DNA of 64,000 bases from Rhizobium album (GTDB lineage Bacteria > Pseudomonadota > Alphaproteobacteria > Rhizobiales > Rhizobiaceae). The stretch lies in the NCBI RefSeq assembly GCF_003122325.1, contig NZ_QFBC01000001.1:124001-188000 (forward strand), given 5' to 3'. Below the pieces are notes generated by a model that saw only the letters and a program-made list of their open reading frames with translations, was not told the DNA's origin and ran no database searches. Shown here piece by piece: positions 24,911-32,629 of the stretch. The stretch's first letter is position 1. The number at the start of each line of letters is the position of its first letter. A program made the position numbers and the translations under genes.

Positions 24911-25880
24911 GGCGGGCCTTTCCGGCCAGAAGGCCGAGCAGGCCGCCGCGGGCAAACAGCACGACGGCCAGCAGGATGAGGCCGAGGAAGAACTGCCAGC
25001 GCTCCGTCAGCCCGCCGAGCGCGAATTCGAAGACGACGTAAAGCATGGCGCCGGCCACCGGGCCGAACAGCCGGCCGGTGCCGCCGAGCACGATCAGCAC
25101 GATGAGTTCGCCCGACATGTGCCAGGAAATCATCGAGGGACTGGCGAAGCGGTTGAGGTCGGCGTAGAGCGCCCCGGCAACGCCGGTGATCATGCCCGAC
25201 AGCGTGAAGGCGGCAAGCCGGATCGGGTAGGGCGAGATGCCGACGGCGGCGACACGCACGGCATTCTGCCGCGCCGCCTGCAGCGCCGCGCCGAAGCGCG
25301 AGGCACGGATGAGGCTGAACAGGCCCAGCCCGGCGATGAGCATGCCGAGGCAGATCAGGAAATAGCTGATCGGTTTCATGCTGTTGACGCCGGGAAACCG
25401 GTTGCGGACCAGGATCGACAGCCCGTCCTCGCCGCCATAGGCCGGCCAGGAGACGGCGAAATAATAGATCATCTGCGAAAAGGCCAGCGTGATCATGATG
25501 AAATAGACGCCGCTGGTGCGCAGGCTGACGGCGCCGATGGCCAGCCCGACGATGCCGCAAACGATGAGCGTCACCAGCCAGATCACCGGCATCTGGTCGC
25601 TGCCGGCAAGGCCGAACATCAGCGCTTCGCCCGAGGAGGCATGTGCGGCCAGGATGCCGGCGACATAACCGCCGATGCCGAAGAAGGCCGCATGGCCGAA
25701 GGAGACAAGCCCGCCGAGGCCGAGCACCAGGTTGAGGCCGACCGCTGCGAGCGCCAGGATGGCGATGCGGGTGGCGAGCGTGATGTAGAAAGGCTGGCCG
25801 ATGCCGAGCGCGACGAAGGGCACGGCGGCGAGCAGCACGATGAGGATGAGATTGATCAGGGTTTCGCGGCTGAGCGTCAT
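24903..25880 (-). CDS. Branched-chain-type ABC importer permease (LivM-like)
   Basis: A 325-residue polytopic membrane protein with about 8-9 hydrophobic segments and the LivM signatures LNLVLGLGGLVSFGHAAFFGIGGY (read as blocks), TSGVYFIMITLAFSQM and the cytoplasmic loop ARQNAVRVAAVGI (EAA-like). It forms the inner-membrane pore with the LivH-like permease and lies 7 bases after it. Start ATG at 25880. Confidence 0.88.
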   Translation of the reverse strand: MTLSRETLINLILIVLLAAVPFVALGIGQPFYITLATRIAILALAAVGLNLVLGLGGLVSFGHAAFFGIGGYVAGILAAHASSGEALMFGLAGSDQMPVIWLVTLIVCGIVGLAIGAVSLRTSGVYFIMITLAFSQMIYYFAVSWPAYGGEDGLSILVRNRFPGVNSMKPISYFLICLGMLIAGLGLFSLIRASRFGAALQAARQNAVRVAAVGISPYPIRLAAFTLSGMITGVAGALYADLNRFASPSMISWHMSGELIVLIVLGGTGRLFGPVAGAMLYVVFEFALGGLTERWQFFLGLILLAVVLFARGGLLGLLAGKARHG

Positions 25881-25887
25881 CTTGTCC

Positions 25888-26808
25888 TCACCCGTGCGCC
25901 GTAAACAGGCCGCGCGGCTTCACCGCCAGGATCACTGCCATGACGATGTAGATCAGCATCGAGGCCAGCGCGCCGCCCATCAGCCCGGCCTGCGCCGGTG
26001 GCAGCAGGATGGCGAGGATCTGCGGCAGCAGGAACCGGCCGAGCGTATCGACGACGCCGACGAGAATGGCGCCGATCAGCGCCCCCTTGATCGAGCCGAT
26101 GCCGCCGATGACGATGACGACGAAAGCGAGGATCAGCACCGGCTCGCCCATGCCGACCTGCACCGATTGCAGCGCGCCGACCATGGCGCCGGCAAAGCCC
26201 GCCAGCGCCGAACCGAGGGCAAAGACGATGGTATAAAGCGTGCGGATATCGACGCCGAGCGCACCGATCATTTCCCGGTCGCTTTCGCCGGCGCGGATGC
26301 GCATGCCGAGCCGCGTCTTCGAGATCAAGAGGTAAAGGCCGATGGCGACGGCGGCACCCACGGCGATGATGGCGAGGCGGTAGAGCGGATATTCCGCGCC
26401 GCCGGGCAGGGCGACGGCACCCTGCAGCAGCGGCGGAATATCGAGATAGAGCGGGAAGGAGCCGAAGATCCAGCGCGTGCCTTCGGAAAAGATCAGGATC
26501 AGCGCGAAGGTCGCCAGTACCTGGTCGAGATGATCGCGGTCATAGAGCCTGCGGATGACGGTCAGCTCGATGATCGCCCCCGCCGCCGCGGCGGCGGCAA
26601 GGCTGGCGACCAGGCCGAGCCAGAACGATCCCGTCCACGCGGCGATGGTGGCGCAGGCGAAGGCGCCGACCATGTAGAGCGAGCCATGGGCCAGGTTGAT
26701 CAGGCCCATGACGCCGAAGATCAGCGTCAGCCCGGCGGCCATGAGAAACAACATGACGCCGAGCTGCAGGCCGTTGAGCAGTTGCTCGATGGCGAGTGCG
26801 ATGGTCAA
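25888..26808 (-). CDS. Branched-chain-type ABC importer permease (LivH-like)
   Basis: A 306-residue polytopic membrane protein. It opens with LLNGLQLGVMLFLMAAGLTLIFGVMGLINLAHGS, the classic LivH start read in blocks, and has RAGESDREMIGALGVDIRTLY as the coupling-helix region and GGIGSIKGALIGAILVGV near the end. It partners the LivM-like permease. It begins 12 bases after the binding-protein gene on the minus strand. Confidence 0.88.
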   Translation of the reverse strand: MTIALAIEQLLNGLQLGVMLFLMAAGLTLIFGVMGLINLAHGSLYMVGAFACATIAAWTGSFWLGLVASLAAAAAAGAIIELTVIRRLYDRDHLDQVLATFALILIFSEGTRWIFGSFPLYLDIPPLLQGAVALPGGAEYPLYRLAIIAVGAAVAIGLYLLISKTRLGMRIRAGESDREMIGALGVDIRTLYTIVFALGSALAGFAGAMVGALQSVQVGMGEPVLILAFVVIVIGGIGSIKGALIGAILVGVVDTLGRFLLPQILAILLPPAQAGLMGGALASMLIYIVMAVILAVKPRGLFTAHG

Positions 26809-26820
26809 GGCGTTATCGCC

Positions 26821-27957
26821 TTACATCTTGCAGTCTTTGGCATAGGCATCGCCGTGATCGGTGAAGACGGGGGCGATGATCTTATTGGTCAGCACGCCGT
26901 CTTCCTTGATGACCTCGGCGACATAGATGTCCTGGATCGGATGCTGGTTGGTGTTGAACTTGAATTTTCCGCGCGGGCTCTGGATGTCGGCTTTCAGCAG
27001 TTCGGCACGGAAGGCTTCCGTGTCCTTCACATCCGCCTTGGCGGCGGCCGAGAGGATCAACTGCGCCGCATCATAGGCCTGCACCGCATAGATCGACGGC
27101 AGGCGGCCGTACTCCGCCTGGAAGGCCGGCACGAACTTCTTGTTGGCCTCGTTGTCGAGGTCCTTGGCCCACTGGCCGGAATTCTTCACGCCGAGCGCCG
27201 CATCACCGATGGCCGGCAGCACGTCCTGGCTGAAGGAGAAGCCCGGGCCCATGACCGGCGTCTTCACGCCTGATTGCGAATATTGCTTCATGAAGGCGAT
27301 GCCCATGCCGCCCGGCAGGAAGATGAACACACCGTCGGCGCCCGAAGCGCGGATCTGGGCGATCTCGGCGGCATAATCCGTCTGGCCGACCTGGGTGTAG
27401 ACCTCGGCCGCGACCTCGCCCTTGTAATAGCGCTTGAAGCCGGTCAGCGAATCCTTGCCGGCCGGATAGTTGGGCGCCATGATGAACATCTTCTTGTAGT
27501 CTTTGTTGGCGTATTCGCCCATCGCCTCGTGCAGGTTGTCGTTCTGGTAGGCGGCGTTGAAATAGAGCGGATTGCACTTTTCGCCGGCAAGTGCTGCCGG
27601 TGCAGCATTGGTCGAGACGTAGAACTTGCCCTGCGCAACGGCGCTCGGCGCCACCGCCATCAAAAGGTTCGACCAGACGATGCCGGTGAGGATGTCCACC
27701 TGGTCGCTCTGGATCATCTTGTCGGCGATCTGCACGGCAAGCTCCGGCTTCTGGCCGTCGTCTTCGGTGATGACCTCGATGTCCTTGTTGCCGGCCTGCT
27801 TGATCGCCAGCATGAAGCCGTCACGCGTATCCATGCCGAGGCCAGCGCCACCGCCCGAAAGCGTCGTGATCATGCCGATCTTCAGCGGCTCGGCGGCGGC
27901 CTGGCCTGTGGCGGCGATGCCCAAGCCGATGACGGCGGCAGAAAGCAGATTCTTCAT
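26821..27957 (-). CDS. Branched-chain-type ABC importer substrate-binding protein
   Basis: A 378-residue periplasmic protein of the LivJ-like type 1 fold. The signal peptide (NLLSAAVIGLGIAATGQAAA) is followed by EPLKIGMITTLSGGGAGLG. Later blocks such as VDILTGIVWSNLLMAVA and SQSGVKTPVMGPG resemble the aromatic- or carboxylate-binding branch rather than strict Leu/Ile/Val binders, but this is only an impression. The ATG at 27957 has GGGAG about 10 bases upstream. It is the first gene of a five-gene operon (binding protein, LivH, LivM, LivG, LivF). Confidence 0.87.
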   Translation of the reverse strand: MKNLLSAAVIGLGIAATGQAAAEPLKIGMITTLSGGGAGLGMDTRDGFMLAIKQAGNKDIEVITEDDGQKPELAVQIADKMIQSDQVDILTGIVWSNLLMAVAPSAVAQGKFYVSTNAAPAALAGEKCNPLYFNAAYQNDNLHEAMGEYANKDYKKMFIMAPNYPAGKDSLTGFKRYYKGEVAAEVYTQVGQTDYAAEIAQIRASGADGVFIFLPGGMGIAFMKQYSQSGVKTPVMGPGFSFSQDVLPAIGDAALGVKNSGQWAKDLDNEANKKFVPAFQAEYGRLPSIYAVQAYDAAQLILSAAAKADVKDTEAFRAELLKADIQSPRGKFKFNTNQHPIQDIYVAEVIKEDGVLTNKIIAPVFTDHGDAYAKDCKM

Positions 27958-28281
27958 GTCGTGCACTCCCGTTTCTTGTGTTCGTTCCACTTTATCGAGC
28001 GTCCGGATTGCGCCTGCGCGCCCGTCCACCGCATTGTCAAAGGCATCTTATGTGCCTTTTTTATCAATGCTCTAACCGTACTTTCCACATTCGGCCAAAA
28101 ACGTCTACCGCGTTTTTCATCCGTTCGTATGGTTTCGCGTCCGGCGATATAGCCGACGGTTCGAGAATTGCACCGCATCCCGCCGGTTTCAAGGAGAAAT
28201 TTTAAGGTTGTAATATCTCGACGATTGCGCCACGTTTGCCGGAAAGATGCTGCCGAACAGCTTGCAAGGGAACTGACGACG
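27958..28281. other. Divergent intergenic region
   Basis: 324 bases between the importer operon (leftward) and the alpha/beta hydrolase gene (rightward). It must hold both promoters. I see no gene, clear operator or riboswitch in it; a short T-rich stretch (CCTTTTTTATCAATG) near 28050 is the only notable composition feature. Confidence 0.6.
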
Positions 28282-29112
28282 ATGATCCTGCACCATATCA
28301 GCGATTGGGACAACGCCTATGCCAACGGTGTCAACATTCCCGGCGGCGACCGCTGGCCGGCCGCCTGGGTCGGGCCGGCGCAGGCCTATCGCGACGGCGC
28401 GCTGGCGGCGGGCCGGGCAAAAATCGGCATCGCTTACGGCGACGGCGAGCGCAACCAACTCGACCTCTTTCTGCCGGAAGGCGAGGCGAAGGGGCTGGTG
28501 GTGTTCGTCCACGGCGGCTTCTGGCACCGTCTCGACCGCAGTTTCTGGTCGCATCTCGCCAAGGGTTCGGTCGACAGCGGCTATGCGGTCGCCATGCCGT
28601 CCTACACGCTGTGCCCGGATATCCGCATCGGCGGCATCACCGCCGAAGTCGGCAGGGCGGTCGAAAAGGCGGCGGGCATGATCGGCGGGCCGATCTTCCT
28701 CACCGGCCACTCTGCCGGCGGCCATCTGGTCAGCCGCATGGTCAGCGCCACCTCGCCATTGCCGCAGGCGGTGCGCGAGCGCATCCGCCATGTCGTGTCG
28801 ATCTCCGGCGTGCACGACCTGCGGCCGATGATGCGCACGGCGATGAACGAAGTGTTGAAGATCGACGATGCCGAGGCGGTAAGCGAGAGCCCGGCTTTGC
28901 TCCCGCCGATGGCGGGTGCTCGCATCACCTGCTGGGTCGGCGCCGGCGAACGGGCCGAGTTCATCCGCCAGAATGCCCTGCTGGCCAATATATGGACCGG
29001 CCTCGGCGCCGAAACCGCAGCGATCGAGGAGCCGGACCGGCATCATTTCAACGTCGTCGACGGCCTGGCGGATGCCGCGCATCCGCTGACGCGCACTTTG
29101 CTCGGTGCCTGA
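28282..29112 (+). CDS. Alpha/beta hydrolase (arylformamidase/esterase-like)
   Basis: A 276-residue cytosolic hydrolase with the oxyanion-hole motif VHGGFWHR near residue 79 and nucleophile elbow TGHSAGGH, followed by a late histidine in DRHHFNVV. HGGFW plus GHSAGGH is the pattern of the kynurenine formamidase/carboxylesterase-like family. The ATG at 28282 (MILHHISDWDNAYANG) is preferred because the homologous region starts there; the open frame extends to 28168 without support. It is divergent from the ABC importer, so it might act on an imported ester or amide. N-formylkynurenine is a possible substrate, but no other kyn genes are nearby. Confidence 0.8.
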   Translation: MILHHISDWDNAYANGVNIPGGDRWPAAWVGPAQAYRDGALAAGRAKIGIAYGDGERNQLDLFLPEGEAKGLVVFVHGGFWHRLDRSFWSHLAKGSVDSGYAVAMPSYTLCPDIRIGGITAEVGRAVEKAAGMIGGPIFLTGHSAGGHLVSRMVSATSPLPQAVRERIRHVVSISGVHDLRPMMRTAMNEVLKIDDAEAVSESPALLPPMAGARITCWVGAGERAEFIRQNALLANIWTGLGAETAAIEEPDRHHFNVVDGLADAAHPLTRTLLGA

Positions 29113-29408
29113 CCCCACGCCTTGGCCGACGGCTGCGCCTTGCGGACAATGGAGGACCGTTGGGCCTGCCGCGTCGTCCGCTGCGACGACGGCGGCCGCT
29201 TTATTTCGATTGCCGGCGGCGGCGATACTGCCAATATCGTTGCGGCGCTGAGACACGGCACAAGAATGATCTTCGGTCCGCAATTGCAGCTGAACAAGGG
29301 GTTCGAAACCGTTCTCCGCGGCGTTTCCGGAAAGGGCGATTGCCGGCGTCGAGCAATATTGTGCCCGCCGGCGCACTTTCAGTCGCAAGAGAATGCCATG
29401 CCGGATTT
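29113..29408. other. Intergenic DNA upstream of the AbcR-type sRNAs
   Basis: About 300 bases after the hydrolase gene. A plus-strand reading frame (29122-29514) exists, but it has no Shine-Dalgarno sequence or recognised family and runs into the sRNA promoter, so it is not called. Nothing else is seen. Confidence 0.5.
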
Positions 29409-29423
29409 GCATTGCTGCAATGC
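29409..29423. promoter_or_regulatory. Upstream box of the first AbcR-type sRNA
   Basis: Palindrome GCATTGCTGCAATGC centred about 54 bases before the predicted sRNA start. It contains ATTGCTGCAAT, a T-N11-A-like LysR site. The same box recurs at 29677 before the second sRNA at the same distance. VtlR/LsrB, the LysR regulator known to activate abcR genes in related alphaproteobacteria, is the natural candidate. Confidence 0.6.
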
Positions 29424-29469
29424 AATATTTCCTCTTTTGCCAATCGGCCGGCTCCGCTATAAAAAACTC

Positions 29470-29585
29470 ATCGAAGCGGCTACTCCTCCTCCCAACGCCG
29501 CTCGATCCGACTGACAACACTCCTCCTCCCAGTTGTCAGTCTCCTATTAGAAACCCACCGGATCTCCTCCCCCGGTGGGTTTCTT
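29470..29585 (+). ncRNA. abcR1: AbcR-type small RNA, first copy
   Basis: About 116 bases with the hallmarks of the rhizobial AbcR (alpha-r15) family: a 5' hairpin (GAAGCGGC...GCCGC), two exposed CTCCTCCC anti-Shine-Dalgarno loops (near 29483 and 29520), a second hairpin (CTGACAAC...GTTGTCAG) and a strong intrinsic terminator (AAACCCACCGG...CCGGTGGGTTTCTT, 29551-29585). A TATAAA -10 element sits at 29458. AbcR sRNAs act with Hfq to repress ABC-transporter and other mRNAs by pairing at the ribosome-binding site. The start is estimated from the -10 position. Confidence 0.85.
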
Positions 29586-29676
29586 GCATTTTACTTCCGA
29601 TTTTGCCGTCTTCTCAGCCAGTTGCCGAAAATCTAGGCAGAGAGGAGCTATTTCTGTTGCTGCCCATGCGCTCAAT

Positions 29677-29691
29677 GCATTGCTGCATTGC
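29677..29691. promoter_or_regulatory. Upstream box of the second AbcR-type sRNA
   Basis: GCATTGCTGCATTGC, one mismatch from the box before the first sRNA, again centred about 53 bases upstream of the predicted transcript start. Candidate LysR (VtlR/LsrB) site. Confidence 0.6.
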
Positions 29692-29736
29692 GGTAATAAT
29701 CATACTTTTTGCTGCGAAAGCGTGTATATTCACAGC

Positions 29737-29852
29737 ATCGAAGCGGCTACTCCTCCTCCCAACGCCGCTCGATGTGACTGGCAACACTCCTCCTCCCAGT
29801 TGTCAGTCCGCTATCAGAAACCCACCGGACTTCCTCCCCCGGTGGGTTTCTT
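29737..29852 (+). ncRNA. abcR2: AbcR-type small RNA, second copy
   Basis: A tandem copy of the first sRNA, about 267 bases downstream. The 5' hairpin and both CTCCTCCC loops are identical. The middle hairpin has small changes (CTGGCAAC...GTTGTCAG), and the terminator has the same stem with a slightly different loop. A TATATT -10 element lies at 29725-29730. Tandem abcR1-abcR2 is the known arrangement in Agrobacterium, Sinorhizobium and Brucella, where the copies are differently expressed. Which copy matches which published name was not established. Confidence 0.85.
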
Positions 29853-29966
29853 ATTTGCGGCCTGCTTTTGTCGCATCGCCTGATCCGGCTTGATCGTGAC
29901 GACCGTATTTCCTAAGCATCGAAAAGCGTGCTGCATCGGCAGCCTGTGCCACAGCGGAGGGTCGAG

Positions 29967-31091
29967 ATGCGTATTCTGGTCATCAACGCCGGCAGTTCGT
30001 CGGTAAAATTCAGCGTCTTCGACATGCTGACCGGCGAGCAGCGGTTCAAATCCGAGCTCGAACGGGTTGCCGATGTCGCCGAAGCGGTGGCGACCATTCC
30101 CGGTTTGCTGCAAGAAGCCGGCGTCGCCGAGATCGATGCCGTCGGTCATCGCACCGTGCATGGCGGCGAGCAGTTCACCGAAGCGACACTGATCGATGAT
30201 GCGGTGCTGAAGGAAATCGAAGCCTGCACCGCGCTGGCGCCGCTGCACAATCCGCCGATCCTCGCCGGCATCCGCATCGCGCGAACCACCTGGGACGTGC
30301 CGCAGATCGCCGTCTTCGATACCGCCTTCCACCAGACCATGCCGGCGCATGCCTATACCTATGCGGTGCCGCGCTCCTGGCGGGAGAAGGGGCTGCGGCG
30401 CTATGGCTTTCACGGCACATCGCATCAATATGTCATGGAGCGCGTGGCGGAAGAACTCGGCAAGCCGGCGTCCGACCTGCGGCTGATTTCCTGCCATCTC
30501 GGCAATGGCGCCAGCGTCTGCGCCATCGATCGCGGCGTTTCGATCGATACGTCGATGGGCATGACGCCCTTGGAAGGTCTGGTAATGGGCACGCGCTCCG
30601 GCGATGTCGATCCCGGCATTTTTCATTATCTCAACCGGGAGCTTGGCTTGTCCGTCGCCGAGATCGAGGACGCGCTCTACAAGGACAGCGGCCTTGCCGC
30701 GCTCTCGGCCGCCGGACGCGACATGCGCGACGTCCGCAAGCGGGCAGGCGAGGGGGATGCCGATGCCCGGCTTGCGATTGAGCTATATGCCTATCGTGTG
30801 CTCAAATATATCGGCGCCTATGCGGCGGCGATGAACGGTCTCGATGTCATCGCCTTCACCGGCGGCATCGGCGAAAACGATGCGGCCATGCGGGCGAAAA
30901 TCTGCAGCGGTTTCGCATTCCTGGGCCTCGCCTTCGACGAAACGCGCAATGCGGCGGTCAAGCTCGACGGTTTCGAGGCGCCGCAGGTGCAGGCGGAAGG
31001 CTCGCGGATCAAGGTGCTGGTCACCCAGACCCGGGAGCAATGGATGATCGCCAAGCAGGCGCATCGCCTGCTGCAGCGGCATACGATGTAA
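29967..31091 (+). CDS. ackA: Acetate kinase
   Basis: A 374-residue acetate/propionate kinase of the ASKHA fold. It makes acetyl phosphate and ADP from acetate and ATP, reversibly. Visible: N-terminal NAGSSSVKF, GHRTVHGG, FHQTMP, GFHGTSHQYV, HLGNGASV, GMTPLEGLVMGTRSGDVDPG (in blocks) and FTGGIGEN near the C-terminus. The ATG at 29967 has GGAGG 6 bases upstream. No phosphotransacetylase or phosphoketolase gene is adjacent; in rhizobia ackA is often near one of these. It ends 3 bases from the convergent rhaI stop. Confidence 0.92.
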   Translation: MRILVINAGSSSVKFSVFDMLTGEQRFKSELERVADVAEAVATIPGLLQEAGVAEIDAVGHRTVHGGEQFTEATLIDDAVLKEIEACTALAPLHNPPILAGIRIARTTWDVPQIAVFDTAFHQTMPAHAYTYAVPRSWREKGLRRYGFHGTSHQYVMERVAEELGKPASDLRLISCHLGNGASVCAIDRGVSIDTSMGMTPLEGLVMGTRSGDVDPGIFHYLNRELGLSVAEIEDALYKDSGLAALSAAGRDMRDVRKRAGEGDADARLAIELYAYRVLKYIGAYAAAMNGLDVIAFTGGIGENDAAMRAKICSGFAFLGLAFDETRNAAVKLDGFEAPQVQAEGSRIKVLVTQTREQWMIAKQAHRLLQRHTM

Positions 31092-31094
31092 GCG

Positions 31095-32390
31095 TCAGAC
31101 GATCCCGCCGCCCGAACCGGTGACCGCCGGCCGCTCCGCCGCCACCTTCGCCCGGTAACCCGAGGCGCGGAAGCAGGAGACGGGCGATATCGCGCCGCCG
31201 TTTTCCAGTCGCGCCATGGCGAGGATCGGTTCCACGTCGGTGCGGAAGGCGGCTTTCAGCGTTTCCGATCCCATCAGCGCATCGTTGCCGTGCTGATAGC
31301 CGGCAAGGGCTGCACGATCCACCAGCAGCGCCTGCGCATAGGCGCGGCTCACCTCGGTCGCGCTGATCATCAGGCTTTCGATCGGGTCGGTGACGTTGTG
31401 GCTCTGGTCGAGCATGTGCGCCGGGTCGAAGCCCGCCGCAGCCCGTGTTTCCGCATCCACCAGTTCGTTGAACACCAGGAACAGCCGGTAGGGATCGATC
31501 GAGCCGGTGTCGAGGTCGTCGTCGCCATATTTCGAATCGTTGAAATGGAAACCGCCGAGCTTGCCGAACTGGATCAGGCGGGCGACGATCATCTCGATGT
31601 TGGTGTTCGGCGCGTGATGGCCGAGATCGACGAGGCAGAAGGCTTTCGGACCGAGTTCCTGGGCGATCAGCAGGTTCGTGCCCCAGTCCTGCACGACAGT
31701 AGAATAGAAAGCGGGCTCGAACATCTTGTGTTCGCTGAAAATCCGCCAGTCGTCCGGCAGCCTGGCATAGACCGCCTTCATCGAGTCGAGATAACGCTCG
31801 AAGGCTTTGGTGAAATTCACCTGCCCCGGAAAATTCGAGCCATCGCCGATCCACACCGTCAGCGCCTTGGAGCCGAGTTTTTCGCCGATCTCGATGCATT
31901 CGATATTGTGTTCGACGGCCTGTGCCCGGGTCGCGGCATCGGCATTGGAAAGCGAGCCGTATTTATAGGAATGCATCTGGCCCGGCTGGTCCTGGAAGGT
32001 ATTGGAGTTCATGGCGTCGAAGCCGAGCCCTAGCGCCTCGCCTCGCTGCTTCAACGCGCCCAGATCGGCCACCTTGTCCCATGGAATGTGCAGCGAAACG
32101 GTCGGCGTCGCCCGCGTCAGCTGCTGGATGACGGCGCAGTCCTCCAGCTTGTCGAAAATGTTGCGCGGCTCGCCCTTGCCGGGATAGCGGGCAAACCGCG
32201 TGCCGCCGGTGCCGACGCCCCAGGAGGGCACGGCGACGCCGTAAGCCGCCACCTTGCGCTTGACCGCATCGATATCGATGCCGCGGCGGGAAAGCTGTTC
32301 GCCGAGCGCGTGGTAATCCGCCTTGAGGGCGGCGCGGCGCTTGTCGTTTTCGGCCGCCACCAGCGCGGCCTCGATCTTGAGTTCCGTCAT
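31095..32390 (-). CDS. rhaI: L-rhamnose isomerase (rhizobial type)
   Basis: A 431-residue TIM-barrel isomerase that converts L-rhamnose to L-rhamnulose. The sequence belongs to the P. stutzeri/rhizobial RhaI type and is not like E. coli RhaA. Metal-binding blocks are visible: FSEHKMFEP (Glu), CLVDLGHHAPNTN (Asp, His) and GGFHFNDSKYGDDDLDTGSIDP (read in parts). The ATG at 32390 has GGAGGAG 4 bases upstream. It is the second metabolic gene on the minus strand after rhaD, but a small plus-strand gene lies between them. Confidence 0.92.
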   Translation of the reverse strand: MTELKIEAALVAAENDKRRAALKADYHALGEQLSRRGIDIDAVKRKVAAYGVAVPSWGVGTGGTRFARYPGKGEPRNIFDKLEDCAVIQQLTRATPTVSLHIPWDKVADLGALKQRGEALGLGFDAMNSNTFQDQPGQMHSYKYGSLSNADAATRAQAVEHNIECIEIGEKLGSKALTVWIGDGSNFPGQVNFTKAFERYLDSMKAVYARLPDDWRIFSEHKMFEPAFYSTVVQDWGTNLLIAQELGPKAFCLVDLGHHAPNTNIEMIVARLIQFGKLGGFHFNDSKYGDDDLDTGSIDPYRLFLVFNELVDAETRAAAGFDPAHMLDQSHNVTDPIESLMISATEVSRAYAQALLVDRAALAGYQHGNDALMGSETLKAAFRTDVEPILAMARLENGGAISPVSCFRASGYRAKVAAERPAVTGSGGGIV

Positions 32391-32470
32391 GTTCTCCTCC
32401 CCGGACACATGAACCATCCCGCGTTTCTCTGCGTTATGGGTTTGTTGAATAAAGGTTTTCGGAGGTCCCC

Positions 32471-32629
32471 TTGGACGTCGTTCGCATTCTGATCGCCATT
32501 CTCCTGCCGCCGGTCGGCGTCTTCCTGCAGGTCGGTCTCGGCCTGCATTTCTGGCTCAACATCCTGCTGACGCTGCTCGGTTATATCCCGGGCATCATCC
32601 ACGCCGTCTGGGTGATCCTCCGCAAGTGA
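32471..32629 (+). CDS. YqaE/Pmp3-family small membrane protein
   Basis: A 52-residue hydrophobic protein of the Pmp3 (UPF0057) family. It has two transmembrane helices, ILIAILLPPVGVFLQVG and WLNILLTLLGYIPGIIHAVW, with the family signature LPPxGVFLQ and LGYIPGIIHAxWV. Start is TTG at 32471, with GGAGG 5 bases upstream. Pmp3 proteins sit in the plasma membrane and affect ion homeostasis or stress tolerance. It lies on the plus strand between rhaD and rhaI, both on the minus strand, and its stop directly abuts the rhaD stop. Confidence 0.85.
   Translation: MDVVRILIAILLPPVGVFLQVGLGLHFWLNILLTLLGYIPGIIHAVWVILRK

Noticed and set aside
29122-29514. 130-codon frame between the hydrolase gene and the first AbcR-type sRNA
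   Set aside because: It has no Shine-Dalgarno sequence, no family resemblance and extends into the sRNA and its promoter.
29470-29852. Two near-identical blocks that could suggest a repeat array or CRISPR
   Set aside because: Only two copies, each about 116 bases with its own promoter and terminator; they fit tandem AbcR sRNAs.
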